DNA from: Penium margaritaceum
Taxonomy: Eukaryota > Streptophyta > Zygnematophyceae > Desmidiales > Peniaceae
Assembly (NCBI GenBank): GCA_023375785.1
Contig: SZWC01009448.1
Coordinates: 44,453 to 89,670 of the forward strand
Length of the DNA stretch: 45,218 nucleotides
Reading direction: 5' to 3'
Shown: piece by piece, positions 1-10,541 of the stretch
Layout: each line of letters begins with the position of its first letter
Position numbering within the stretch: the stretch's first letter is position 1
The notes under the pieces: generated by a model
Database searches by the model: none
What the model was told of the DNA's origin: nothing
Seen by the model: the letters and a program-made list of their open reading frames with translations, nothing else
Position numbers and translations under genes: made by a program

Positions 1-3000
1 AACTTTTGTCATGGACAAGGTGGCGTGAAGTTTATGTCCGGCTAGAGACACTTCCCTCCTCGGATTTGGGGTAATGCGACACAACAATTCATTAGAAAAC
101 ATTGGAGCATTGTTTTTTGGAGTGAAGGGTCGCCTACGACCACGTAGAACACGACAACAGAGTTAAGAACCTTCAAGATGACATTATGTTTGTATCCTTG
201 AACATAAACTTTGATTTACTAGTACCAATCACGGGTGCCACACATATTTCACTGACAGTAATTGTTCCATCTAATGGCTCATGTTACGATCCCACATTCT
301 AAATGATGCGTAGTCTGGCAAAGGAATCCTCCCTTTCTGTGTCAGCCATCACATTCACATGGACACCAGGTATGTTTCCTTGAAATAGGGGTTTTCATGT
401 TACCCCGAATCATTTGAGAGAAAAATCTCATTGACTGCAATCCATGTTTGTGGTACAAACGGAATCACTATGGTGAGCAAAGTAACTCTTGTTTTTCACC
501 CATTGGAGTCCTTTTTTTTTTCTTTCTTTTTTTGTAACTTGTGCACGTCCCCACCAGTATCTTAGCTTGGTTGCTTCACATTCATTTGACCAAATTACAT
601 GAATGTAATTGCGCTCATTGCCTTTTAATCTTGCTTGTTTTTTAGAGATGCAATCTTTGATAGGTAAAAACAATAAGCAAGTATGGAATGAGGTTCAAGA
701 AGAGTAGAAAAAAATGGATTGATTTGATCGTGTCAGCAACCTAAACTGTTTCACATCCTCATTGAGAAACATGAACCCACAACAGTGATCTTCCTTTCCC
801 CCTTTGTGGTCCCCACCCAAAATTACGTAGTGGCAAAGCAAACCTACGCAGCGGCCCTATCTGTTCCTAAAAACAAGGCCATTGCCACGGCCATGGCTCT
901 ATCCATGACCTTGTTCACAGCCACCTAATACACCATCTCCACGTGGTGCAACGGTTACAACCTAAACCGAGACCTCTTGTCCGCCACTGGGGACCTTGGG
1001 ACAATGAGCCATGAAATGGTCGAGCTCCAAGCAGTGGTGCCACAACCCCCTGTGAAAGGCAAAGTTGTGATTCTTGTATCTTGTCATTGCCATGGCTGGA
1101 ATTTTGGTTTGGAGTGCCAAACTTCTTGACTTCTTGTAGGTTAGCTGCCATTAGCCCCACCTCATTTTCTGACTATCCCTCAAGTTCCTACATCATCCTC
1201 GCGTATGCCACATCTTTTTTGTGCACGTGCATTTGTCCTAATGGAGTTTACAAATTCACCAAACATACTTTGCTCATGTGGTCATGCAACATTCTCCAGC
1301 TTGTCAAATCTTGGCCCGTTGTATCAGTAGTGGTCTTATCGTTCACCTTCTTGCTAGAAAGACCATCACGTAAGAAATCCAAAAGAAAGTACTTTGGGTA
1401 CTTTAACGTGAGAATTCATCATCCTCATTGAAAATTTTGGCCTCCTCCACGAGCGTACTGAAGAAGCTCAAGTAGGACTTAGGCGAGCTACCTAACTACT
1501 TGAAACACTTTATCCTTGTTCAAGGCCACGTACACCTCTTGTTTTGTGTGTTTTTTTTCTGCATGATGGAGCATAAGGCCTCCCATGGCATGGGTTTTCA
1601 CTCTTTCTGAAAGAGTTGCACATCCCACTCCTTAACCACATACCGAAAGAGATTTTCTTCGAGTTACACCACGGCAAGGTTGTCCAAGTGACTAAGTGGA
1701 GCCTTGTGGATGCGCAAGATATTCTCCATGTGTATAGCCACTCCATGAACTTCACGCTCTTGCAAAATGTTTCCACAAGATGTAGGAACGAAACACTCAT
1801 GAAATTCCAATGTTTTGTAGGCTGGCTGGTCCTCACCGCTCCTAGCCTCGGTAGCGTCAGCAGCCATAATGCACTCCAGCAACTGCTATACCCACACTTA
1901 GGTCGCCCTGTGAAAAGCAAAGTGTAGGTCATTGCATTTGCATGCTATATCCTACACAACAAGAAGTTGAATCTTGAAAACCTGGTTGAGGTCCATGATG
2001 ATGTGCCTATGGTCTGTGGGCAAGTAGAATGGCTACGGTTATCTTCAATTCAAATGCCGTCGAAGCCTTGGCAATGCATTTAAGATCCTTGTATTTTCCT
2101 TGCATCTTCACCCACTGGAGGACGGCACCGTTCACGTACATGCCACTGAGAAGGTCTGTCTTCCAGAGAAGGGTGTCATCTACCACCATGTTGGGTTACC
2201 AAAGCATCTCATTCCCTCTACAGGGGGGCAGTTCAACACCTGTGCCTCCGGGAAATGATACATCCACATCCTCAATTCTGACCTTGAGATGTCTTGCCGC
2301 CTTAACAAACTCGTCAACCACCTCCTGGCAAGTAGTGGAAAGCCTGTGTGGCTTCTTTTGGTACCTTTTCTATTGCTAGTAGCCTCACTGATCTAAACAA
2401 ATTCTATTGGGTCCATGGTTGCCTTGCCTTTATTGAGCGATTTGCTCAGGTTTCTCTTTTGACGATGATGCAGATTACGTTGTTTTCCCTCTTATTCATG
2501 CTCTTTTCTGGGGTCCACTCTCGGAAGGTCCTTCCAGGGCATGCATTCTGTTTTTTCAGTGTGGCCCACTTGTACATCAAAGTGTTCCTCAAGAACTATC
2601 TTGGCATACATATGCATGTACTATCTTGGCATACATATGCATGTACTATCTTGGCATACATATGCCAAGATAGTACCTGAGGAACACTTTGATGCTTCTC
2701 TGTGTTGCTGAGGTTGGCCCCGGTTGCCTTGGGAGGCACGGTCACCTTCAGGTTGGATATGGTGCTGAGAGTCATAGTCCCCAAAATGTGGAGGGCGCGA
2801 AGGGTGTGTGGTGAGGCCATCACCACCTTGCTCTTGTGGGCCAAGGAAAGACTAGCAATGAATATCACTGAAATCAAAGTGAATGAGTTTATAGTGAGAA
2901 TGTGGCCACAGATTCTATGGATCCAGGTGCACCCGAGTCAGCAGGGCGTGCTCAACCCTTTTCGGCAGATGGGCCTGTCGATGGACGAGCTCTTTGACTG

Positions 3001-4532
3001 ACGAGCCTGTCAACCAAAGGGATCTGGGTGGTGCCTGAGCAATGCGGGAAGCTACAAAGGAACCTTTTGCTAGCTTAAGGGTACCGCCGACAGAATTTTC
3101 CGCAGCCGAAGTGTACTGGAGTAACAAAGTGTGTCGTGGCTGTCTTTGCTGCTCGACAAAAACACAACCGCCTCTGTGCCTTTTTTGCCACCAGTGCTAC
3201 TGTTGCTGCTGATTTCAATAAGGTGCTGGTGCAAGTGCCTCTACTTCCAATATTGCCACTCCTACTGATGGGTGACATTACGGTCCAGTGCAGCAGAATT
3301 TGTTGCTGGCACAACAACAACGGTCGGCAATGCTGATGCTATTGTTGCTACATCTTGTACATGCTGCTGCTACAGCGAGTAACAGGTTCTACTGCAATGA
3401 GAGAAGCCAGATGCAGCTGCTACTGCTGCGGCGATAGCTGTTGAGGTGGCTTAGAAGGCAGACGCCATGGGGTAACATGTGAAAAATGAATTGACAGCGT
3501 TTGGCCTCCGACTTTGCTGGAGGACTAAAGAACTATGAGACCTCAAGTAAGGGCCTCCACGTTGCCATGATCTGTACGTCCCAACCAGTCCATCCAAGCC
3601 CATCTTAGATACTTCCATTGTTACTGCTATGTGCTATATGGTGTGGTGTAGCACCATTATCTCTCTACAGACCTGATACCATAAGGGAATGAAAACCCTT
3701 GTTGGTAATACTCCTTGTGAGAGAGTACATTGGACAAGACATAACGTAATAGGCGGCGTTGAAAATGGTGGAGAGATGGTGAAAGTACGTCTGAAAGAGT
3801 TTTAAGTCAAGAACAAAGTCAGAAAAGAAAAAAGATAAAGTGTGGATGTAAAATCTAGTCCACAATTGTGCGTACAATGGCACAAGTCCAACCAATGAGT
3901 GGAAGAAAGAACAACCGAGCCGCAACCTCCCAAACGATTGCTAGCAAGAACCCGACACTTCAATGAGTTGCTCGGCTGTCCCAATGACAACCTAAAAGAA
4001 GCATCGGGTTTAGAAACAGAAACTCTGCATAACTGAGTCATGAACAAGCAGGGATAACACCACCAAGAGCATGGTTCCTAGGAGATGATCATTAAGAAAA
4101 CTCAAGCAAGCATGTGAGGACAAGCCGACTGAGGCTACAGGTGTCAAAGTAGTTGTCGAACGTCACAGAATCCCAATGAGTGAGTGGTGACAAGTCCCGA
4201 GGTCACTGTGACCGACACAACAACATGCCTTAGCGGTGGGTGCCTTGGGGCCAGAGGGGAATGTCCTCTCCTCTGGGGGGATGATGTCGGTGGTGATCTC
4301 ATCCCTTTAATTGGTCTGATCCAAGACCACCTTGAAGTTGGGCTGGTTCACGATGGTGAAGTAGTGCTGCATGTGTGTGTAGTTCACAGTGAAGTTGATC
4401 AACATCACACTTCAGATGTCAAAGAACATTATGCATGCAACAACGATGTCCATTGGTATGATCGTCTTGCTCACAAGGTATTTGCAAGTGGAGAGGGATG
4501 TATTAAGGACGCCAAGGGCATAGCGAATGTTA
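1..4532. other. AT-richer flank with no recognised gene
   Basis: I read both strands and found no protein family I can name. Reading frames are short (about 140 codons or less), broken, and lack domain motifs. The composition is clearly more AT-rich than the retrotransposon block to the right. A minus-strand stretch around 1,500-1,930 has weak coding character but no diagnostic residues, so it may be an old degraded element. No rRNA, tRNA or CRISPR-like structure is visible. The only structured feature is the foldback at 2,575-2,694. Confidence 0.5.
2575..2694. repeat. Foldback with a 25-bp direct repeat in its centre
   Basis: The left arm starts CATCAAAGTGTTCCTCAAG near 2,575. The right arm ends with its near-complement CTGAGGAACACTTTGATG at 2,694, giving arms of roughly 33-38 bp with one or two mismatches. 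Between and partly within the arms, a 25-bp unit beginning ACTATCTTGGCATACATATG repeats at 2,595, 2,620 and 2,645; the third copy runs into the right arm. The unit contains the palindrome CATATG. It could be a small foldback element or a slippage product. Its function is unknown. Confidence 0.75.
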
Positions 4533-4930
4533 TGTTGTGATGTGAGCCATCCCCATCTGGTTGTACAACTTAGTGTGACCACACGGCCGTGTACATGCTC
4601 ATGCACATACCTGATGCAGAACGAGCTGGCGGCGGTGTGCTGTTGTGTGGTGGTCCATTCACCAACACCTATAGGAAAACTGGCACAACGTCCCGAACAC
4701 TTATTAGGAACTTCAATTTCTTTTCTACAGCCTCTATGGACCAGCCTAGGGTCTGATCTGCATATTTTTGCATTGTGTGTCCACCTAACAATGCCTGATT
4801 TGTGCGTCTGACCAGTCGTAGCATCCAGCTTGAGAATATTTATCTCTATGTTCAGACATTGTTGTGTCTGGATGCCTATGCGGAGAGTTACGGCCCAAAC
4901 AGTGGTTTGGGGCTGGTTTCACAGCAAACT
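4533..4930 (+). repeat. Diverged family-A-like LTR fragment
   Basis: It starts TGTTGTGATGTGAGCC, as the intact family-A LTRs start TGTTGTGATTTG. It then follows them in order: GTGACCACACGGCCGTGT near 4,575, TTTTTGCATTGTGTGTCC near 4,765, GACCAGTCGTAGCATCC near 4,810 and GAGAGTTACGGCCCAAACAG near 4,880. It stops after the equivalent of the GGTTTTAGGACAGC segment, so about the last third of the LTR is missing. This is an old relative, far more diverged than the copies to the right. Confidence 0.7.
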
Positions 4931-5012
4931 TGTTGTGATGTGAGCCATCCTCATCTGTTTCTACAACTCACTGTGACTTCTTGGCCGTGTCCATACTTGT
5001 GAAGGTCTCTAG
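4931..5012 (+). repeat. Second LTR 5' end, head-to-tail with the first
   Basis: TGTTGTGATGTGAGCCATCC restarts at 4,931, immediately after the previous fragment ends, and continues through TGGCCGTGTCCATACTTGTG, the first 80 bp or so of the LTR. It then abuts the end of the opposite-strand LTR. Only the LTR start is kept, so this is a fragment, not a solo LTR. Confidence 0.6.
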
Positions 5013-5652
5013 TGCAGACCCAACAGAGGAACTACTAGGAAGCTTCCTATCCTTGCTACCGCTGATGTGGCGATACTGTCTTATTAGGTGGCGCACTAGC
5101 AAGCGAGTGGGTAGAAGAAACAAGAATGGTTAGGCCAGGGAGATGTGCAAGGTCTCATAAGCTTGAATAGATTAATGATAATGAAAGAAATGACAATTGA
5201 TAACCACACAACAGAAATACTTGCTACAGTGCACGGCTAGTGATGCATGTTGCATGTCAGTTTGTCCTACAACCAGCCCCAAATTTTGTTTTAGCCATAA
5301 CTCTGCGCACAAACATCCAAAAACAACACTGTCTGAACCCAGAGATGCAAAATGTCAAGCTTGATGCTACCACAAGTCACAAATACAGGCATGGCACCAA
5401 TTAGTGGACAAAAATACAATAAATGAATATCGGGCCTAAGAGCCAATCCCACGAGAAAACTTTACCGACAATACAAAGACTACAGAGCACCCCACAAAGC
5501 ACCCAAGACGTGGTAGCTGCTAATGGGTGGGATCACCACCCATTGGTGCTATGATGTCACTGGGTCCACATCAGGGATCTGCACGAGTATGGACATGGCT
5601 AAGTGGTCATAATAAGCTACACAGATAGACGTGGACGACTCACATCACAACA
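5013..5652 (-). repeat. Diverged LTR, 3' LTR of the minus-strand element
   Basis: Read on the minus strand from 5,652 it starts TGTTGTGATGTGAG and follows the family-A LTR: ATGTCCATACTCGTGCAG, then GCGCAGAGTTATGGCTAAAA, then GTAGCAAGTATTTCTG (the equivalent of the TATTTATG block). It ends near a TAGGAAGCTTCCTA motif that matches the LTR end TAGGAAGCTTCTACGC. Its length of about 640 bp equals the 641 bp of the intact family-A LTRs. It follows the RNase H remnant and a polypurine tract, as a 3' LTR should. Confidence 0.7.
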
Positions 5653-5661
5653 CTTCCCCAT
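5653..5661 (-). other. Polypurine tract of the minus-strand element
   Basis: Minus-strand ATGGGGAAG sits immediately before the LTR start, matching the ATGGGGGAG tract before the intact family-A LTRs. In copia elements this tract primes plus-strand DNA synthesis. It supports reading 5,013-5,652 as a 3' LTR. Confidence 0.65.
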
Positions 5662-5759
5662 GACCTGATGGTAGGCATGTCCGTACATGTGCCAGGTATG
5701 CCCAGGTGTACAACGAGTTGCTCAACAGTTCATACTCAAGCACCCCAATCTCAGCCACC

Positions 5760-6444
5760 CTAAGGCAACAGGCTAAGCTCAACACAAAACATGGCCATCA
5801 TGAAATTTCCGTGCGCTAGTACATTGGACAGGAAGTCAGCCCGCTGCATGTCCGTGCCGACCTAGATGACAGAGATGACCTATCGCCCCGTGAGATCATG
5901 CACAAAGTGATTCTGGACAGAAGTGTGCTTTTTTTATGCATGAAACACACCACATTCTTCAATAACTACAATAACACTCTGGTCGTCACAACGTAGAACT
6001 ATGCAAGGCATAGAATGACGTACCTCACAAAACAGATTCTATAGCCACACCGTCTTAGCACCCTTAGTCTCCAATGAAATATGCTCAGCCTCTCATGAGC
6101 TACGTGTAATGTAGTTCTGCGTGTTGTTGTGCCACAACACACCTGTGCTATCCAGCATGAACACATAGTCTATCCGACTACGCCCATCAGGGCTCCAATC
6201 CCAGTCAATCTCTATGTCATGATCAACTACCATAAAAAAATACTGTCAAAAGTAGAGTATGAGGTACGGTGTAGAAACCACTTACCGTACCACTTGCATA
6301 ACCCCAGGAAGGGCTCTCGTCCGAGGATAGTGCAAGAATTGTGCAAGGAGGTTGTTGGCAAAGGCAATGTCGGATCATGTCCAAGTACATCAAAGAGCCA
6401 ACAAGGCGCAAGTACAAGGTCATGTCCACTATCTCCCATAGCTC
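5760..6444 (-). pseudogene. Decayed copia RT C-terminus and RNase H
   Basis: Minus-strand frames give VDMTLYLRLVGSLMYL near 6,430-6,390, then WSPDGRSRIDYVF near 6,190, LRCDDQSVIV near 5,980 and GTDMQRADFLS near 5,845. These match in order the RT tail and RNase H of the family-A copies (VDVTLYLRLIGSLMYL, SPDGRSRTGYVF, LRCDNQSAL, GTDLQRADFLTK). Several frameshifts and stops break the frame, so it is not functional. The frame ends in TAG at 5,760-5,762, about 90 bp before the polypurine tract. It directly follows the protease remnant, with most of integrase and RT missing. Confidence 0.8.
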
Positions 6445-6504
6445 GCCACCGCCCGTGGCGAGTGGACGAGGTCGAGAGAGGTGGATGCATGAGAGGAAAA
6501 CAAA

Positions 6505-7978
6505 GGGTACATTGACCGGCAGAACCACGGAAGCAAACGACGCCAAAACCACGGACAGGCAACACCTGTCCGGAGCCCGTCCGGACACTGGAGACATCGC
6601 CTACAGGACCGAGCATACTAAAGGCCTCACGAGAGGCCGTCATGTGATGCGTGGCCCCGGAGTCGATGATCCAGGTCTCAGTAGGGTCCTGGATAGGGAT
6701 CTCCAGGTTGCTAACGGTCACATGGCAGCGAACAAGGGACGCGGACGTGGTGGAAGGAGGCGCGAACCGAGACTGCCAATCGTCAAGCCAGGCAACTTTG
6801 TCACGGAGAGGGATAGAGGAGGCCATGGCAGACGACGAGACAGGCGAGGAAACGGGACACGACCACAGCTCAGTTTCAGTCATGCAGGGCTAGGCAGGGG
6901 AGCAGGAGGTGATGGAACTCGCACTTCCTTGGGGAGGAGGGCGAGGCAGGCCGAGCTGGAGCGCAATGAACTGCACCAGCTTAAGCTCACGGGAGAACGG
7001 CCCGGGAGTGTAGACGGAGTACGGAGTGACGGCGCCGGAGCCCGGGTAGGAGGAGGACTGTGCCAGTGAAGGAAACGGAGGCGTCAACGGCTGCGGATGG
7101 TGCGGTTGCGGATGGTGCGGTTGCGACACAGGTGTCGGCTGGACTGGCAAAGCGACCGCAGTGGTGGAGCTGCTAGATGAGGCCAAGGCGTCAGAGCCGG
7201 CGACCGCTATGGCGGCGGAGGCGAGACGATGCTCCCGCTAGCGATGCATGGTGGCGATGATGCGCGCCTCGTCCGTCGGTAGAGGACACGTGTACCAGCT
7301 GTGCCTGGGCTGGCCACAGTTGTGGCAAACCGAGCCTCCACAGCTGGACCCGGTGGACAGCTGCTACTGCTGCTGCTGACCCTTGCCTTTCTTGTTCTGA
7401 CGCATCTTCTTCCCCAACGACGATGAGGTAGCTGCGGCTGGGGAGGCGACGGCCACGGAGGCGACAGCAGGGGAGGCAAGAGCCTCCGTGCACTGGAGTC
7501 GGGACTCCAGACGAGCTTCCTCTATCCGGAGGAAGAGCTTGTATGCCTAGGGCATGAGGGTGCCCTGGGCCGCCATGGTGGAGAGGACGTCGTGAGAGTA
7601 GTGCACAAAAACGTCCACGTACGCGTCGGTGGCACCGCGCTCGATGGTGAGGAACGCGGCCAGAGGGGATGGGACATACTTGCCGAGGCGACGAAGGATG
7701 TCATCTGCCCGCTCCCAGTAGGAGGTGACCGTCTCGGTCTCCGCCATGTGCAGGGAGTTGAACTCCCGCAACATGGGACTGGTCTCAGCCTCGCTTGACA
7801 GGCGGTGGGGATGAGTGAGGACGTGCCACGCGGTTGCAGGGTTTAAGGTGGCGCAAGCGGTGAAGTCGCCGAGGAAGGGCTCGAGGGCGAGGTGGGATGC
7901 TGGAGGGGCAACAAGGACTAGAGCACGTACGGCACGACCAGCGTCATACAACTGGTCGGCCAGGGTGGGGTCATACGT
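6505..7978 (-). pseudogene. Decayed copia gag, zinc knuckle and protease
   Basis: One minus-strand frame runs from about 7,978 to 6,505 and is interrupted only by TAG codons at 7,547-7,549, 7,364-7,366, 7,238-7,240 and 6,890-6,892. A gag capsid-like stretch includes LREFNSLHMAETETVTSYWE and ILRRLGKY, matching QFNTLSMRADETADAYW of family B. A canonical CX2CX4HX4C knuckle (CHNCGQPRHSWYTC) lies at 7,286-7,327. The protease is TWIIDSGATHHMT with DSGA at 6,653-6,664. After GSAGQC, near 6,505, homology stops, and about 60 bp later RT-end sequence begins, so integrase and most of RT are deleted. The gag start is unclear because the upstream sequence is poly-A and CAG-rich. Confidence 0.8.
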
Positions 7979-8079
7979 GAGGGTGGGGATTTTTTCTGGT
8001 GGGGTGGGGATTTGTTCTCTCCTTTTTTTGTTTTTTTTTTGTTTTTCTCTCTTTCGTCTGTGACAGCGGGCAGCTGCCC

Positions 8080-8560
8080 ACTGTTTTCTACGAGTAGCGG
8101 ACTGCTGCTCGCTGGCAGCGGGCTGCTGCTCGCTGGCAGCGGGATGCTGCTCGTTGGCAGCAGTAGGCTACTACTTGCTGCTCGCTCGCTGCGGGCTGCG
8201 AGCGTCAGCAGCCGCTATTGGCTGCTGCCGGCAGCTGCCTGCGACTACTGCTACTGCAACTGGCTATTGTTGCGGCTTGCTGCTGCGGCTGCTGTAGCCT
8301 GCTGTTGCTGCTGCTGCAGCTGATGCTTGTTGGTGCTGTTGCTCGCTGCTGCTGCGGGCTGCTAGTGCGGGCTATTGCTGCGGGCTGCTGCTACGTGCAA
8401 CTACGATCCGCTGCTGCGGGCTGCTGCAAGCTGCTACTTCTGCCTACTGCTGCTGTTGCACGTTGCTGCTGTTGGCTGCTGCTGCCACTGTTCACTGCCG
8501 TTGCCTGCAAGTGCCGCTGCTGCACACTACTGCTTTTGCGTGCCGATGCCAGTCACTGCA
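8080..8560. repeat. CTG/CAG-rich leader repeat of the minus-strand element
   Basis: Imperfect CTGCTG runs on the plus strand (CAGCAG in the element sense) fill this stretch. The leaders of family A and B copies are also CAG/GCA-rich between PBS and gag, so this is the equivalent untranslated leader. Long Cys- or Leu-rich frames here are artefacts of the repeat. Confidence 0.75.
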
Positions 8561-8649
8561 CCTGGGTGACGTTGCAGTGTGCGTTGTCGCCCGCAGGTGT
8601 CGGACGCGGCCTGTCGCTCACCTCCTCGCGTCACGCATGGGGATCAACA

Positions 8650-8755
8650 CTGCCGAAAAAATTTCAGCAGCATTTCCCTTGGCCCAGTGGCCGTGGGAAA
8701 AAATCTGACGCCGCCACCAGGCGGGTCAATGCTGCCAAAAAAAATCCGGCAGCAT
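8650..8755 (-). other. Two leader hairpins in the minus-strand element
   Basis: In plus coordinates the first hairpin, at 8,650-8,670, pairs CTGCCGAAA with TTTCAGCAG (one mismatch). The second, at 8,729-8,755, pairs ATGCTGCC with GGCAGCAT around an A-rich loop. The block between them, in the element sense CCACTGGGCCAAGGGAAA, resembles CCACTCGGGCAAGGGAAAC before the hairpin in family B at 36,441. Sharing between two element lineages suggests a functional leader RNA structure; packaging or translation is my inference. Confidence 0.5.
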
Positions 8756-8838
8756 GTCCCCTGCACTGGCGCGTATGTGGGTCTGCCGGCGTTGTCTGGC
8801 ACTTGTACACCAGTCTTCTGCTGTTGCTGCTACGCTTT

Positions 8839-8851
8839 GGCTCTGATACCA
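8839..8851 (-). other. Primer-binding site of the minus-strand element
   Basis: Minus-strand TGGTATCAGAGCC is complementary to the 3' end of initiator tRNA-Met (GGCTCTGATACCA), the usual primer of plant copia elements. It marks the junction between 5' LTR (higher coordinates) and leader (lower coordinates). Confidence 0.8.
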
Positions 8852-9300
8852 AGCTAGAAATCCTAGGTAGCAGGTTGGGGCAGCAGCGTTGTTGATGCAG
8901 CGTGCGGGTTTCCACGCTCGTTGCTTAAGTCTGTTGCCCCCTCAGTTTGCTGCTCTAGAGTCTAAGTCTGGAAGCTTTGGGTTTGTTATTCTGAAACGCG
9001 CGCGCCAGTGTTAGCGCAGCTGAAAACTGAACGTGACTGATTAGGAATAAAGAATGAGCAACAATGGGAGACCCCTCCAAGTTCTAGCTCCCCCCCCACT
9101 AGTGTAGAACTTGTTACTCAGCTAACCAGCCAATCAGAAAATAGTCCTAGACCTGTTTTCTGGCAGACAAGGTTTTCTCGGTGAGCCCTGCCAGACGCCC
9201 GACAGCCCAAAACCCGGGCGTCGTCTGTTTTTCCTGAAAACTGGACCATACCATAATACCGACGCTGCAAACGCAGTCGTGTGTTCAAAATCAGCTAGAA
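8852..9300 (-). repeat. Putative 5' LTR of the minus-strand element, outer edge uncertain
   Basis: Position next to the PBS predicts the 5' LTR here, reading minus from about 9,300 to 8,852. The sequence does not resemble the 3' LTR at 5,013-5,652 nor any family-A or family-B LTR in the window. I cannot fix its outer boundary because no partner LTR is present. It contains a minus-strand ATTGGCTGG (CCAAT-type) motif. It may belong to a third copia family. Confidence 0.4.
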
Positions 9301-9704
9301 AAATAGCAGCAAAGAGTTATGGCTGCCCGAACCGAGGCAGTGCGTACGACAGTCAGTGATGCCATACAGGGCCACGCAGCAAGAGACATGGACCCTAGGC
9401 ACAGCATGATGCTACAGACGCAAAGCCACAACCACAAACAACGATGGGTGCATGTAGACAGCATTTGCAGTGGCAGTGACCGCCGGCAGCCCGACCGCCG
9501 AGGAGGCCTGTCGATGGAGCTGAGCGTATCGCCGGAGGGAGGAGGCTCCAGCCAACGGTGAGTGGACCTCAGCGCGCATCGGCTCCACTGAGCGACACTC
9601 TAGTAGCGTCGAGTCTTGCCGTCAGTCATATGCATGCCGATGTACACAAGCCGGGAGGACACAACAGAGTACAATGAGAGATGCACAAAAACCAACATCG
9701 CTTG
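9301..9704. other. Unassigned stretch between two elements
   Basis: This stretch lies between the putative minus-strand 5' LTR and the plus-strand RNase H fragment. An 80-codon plus-strand frame at 9,319-9,561 has no recognisable domain and is probably chance. Part may be the undetected edge of the LTR or decayed RNase H from the element to the right. Confidence 0.3.
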
Positions 9705-9989
9705 CTGTAGTAATTGTGTGTTCCCATTCGCTGTATCACCTTGCGCTGCGACAATCAAAGCACGAAAGCTATTGCTCAGCACGATGGCATGCACCACACT
9801 CGCACAAAACATATCAATGTGGAGCATCATTTTCTACATGAGCGCGTGGCTGCAAGAGATATCCAGATCGTGTGGGTTGACACCCCTCAGCAACGAGCCG
9901 ACTTCCTTACGAAGGCACTGAGCACCAACACCTTCAAGGCAGCTGTGCACGTTGTTGGACTGTTGTGTGCTCGTGATGCTCCCGGTTGA
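9705..9989 (+). pseudogene. 5'-truncated copia RNase H, family-B-like
   Basis: The frame reads CITLRCDNQSTKAIAQHDGM, then HTRTKHINVEHHF, then VWVDTPQQRADFLTKAL, ending at TGA 9,987-9,989. This matches the C-terminal part of family B (CITLRCDNQSAKAIAEHDGM, VWVDTRQQRADFLTKAL at 41,880-42,065) more closely than family A. Everything upstream of this RNase H segment is missing. It is followed in the normal order by a polypurine tract and LTR, so this is the 3' remnant of a family-B-like element. Confidence 0.85.
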
Positions 9990-10085
9990 GTGCTTGTGCC
10001 AGTGCTTATGTATAGTGATGTCCTTTGTCACGTCTTGTGGCGTCTGTTTCGTTTCTATTAGTGTCGTCGTGCTAGTCGGCTGTGG

Positions 10086-10541
10086 ATCATGGGGGAGTGT
10101 TGGTTTGTGTTGAGTACCACAAGATGACCTGTGGCCTTGTGCATGCTCACCTTACTGTTGCAAGTGACTAATCACCGGAGAAGGAGACATTCCCCTGGCT
10201 ACTTTGCAGTGATGACGTCGGCTTCACGACAAACAATCCCTTGGCTCATTCAGCAAGGAATTACACAAACGTCTTGTGTTTGCATACAATTTGATTGTGT
10301 GTGCTGGACTTATGTGGTGCCCACCGGGTGCTCACTTAAACAGGACTAGACAGGGGCTAGAACACTTAGTGGTCGAGTGGTGACTGTTCAACACCCACGA
10401 GGGCAGCGAGCTTGAGCGAGCTCGCCGTTCGCTCGCTCGCTGCCTCTTGCCCTGTCCGGCTGCTGTAACACCTCCGAAGCGTGTATCTTATTGCACTTGT
10501 TCTCTTCTCTAGCTTAACCAGATCCATGGCGTCAACCCTCT
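10086..10541 (+). repeat. Polypurine tract and 3' LTR of the family-B-like remnant
   Basis: ATCATGGGGGAG at 10,086-10,097 is followed by TGTTGGTTTGTGTTGAG, comparable to the family-B LTR start TGTTGGTTATTGTCACG. Near 10,521 it shares GATCCATGGCGT with the end part of the family-B LTR. I place the end at about 10,541, where sequence also present after the N at 10,825 begins. The exact boundary and any target duplication are uncertain. A1 was inserted just downstream of, or into, the end of this LTR. Confidence 0.6.

Noticed and set aside
1510..1932. Minus-strand 140-codon frame as a host or gag gene
   Set aside because: No diagnostic motif, overlapping open frames in the other strand, and no conserved neighbour; left unassigned.
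4931..5652. A MITE or DNA transposon with terminal inverted repeats
   Set aside because: Both ends and the interior match copia LTR sequence, so inverted LTR remnants explain it better.
9319..9561. 80-codon plus-strand frame
   Set aside because: No recognisable domain and it sits between two element remnants; likely chance.
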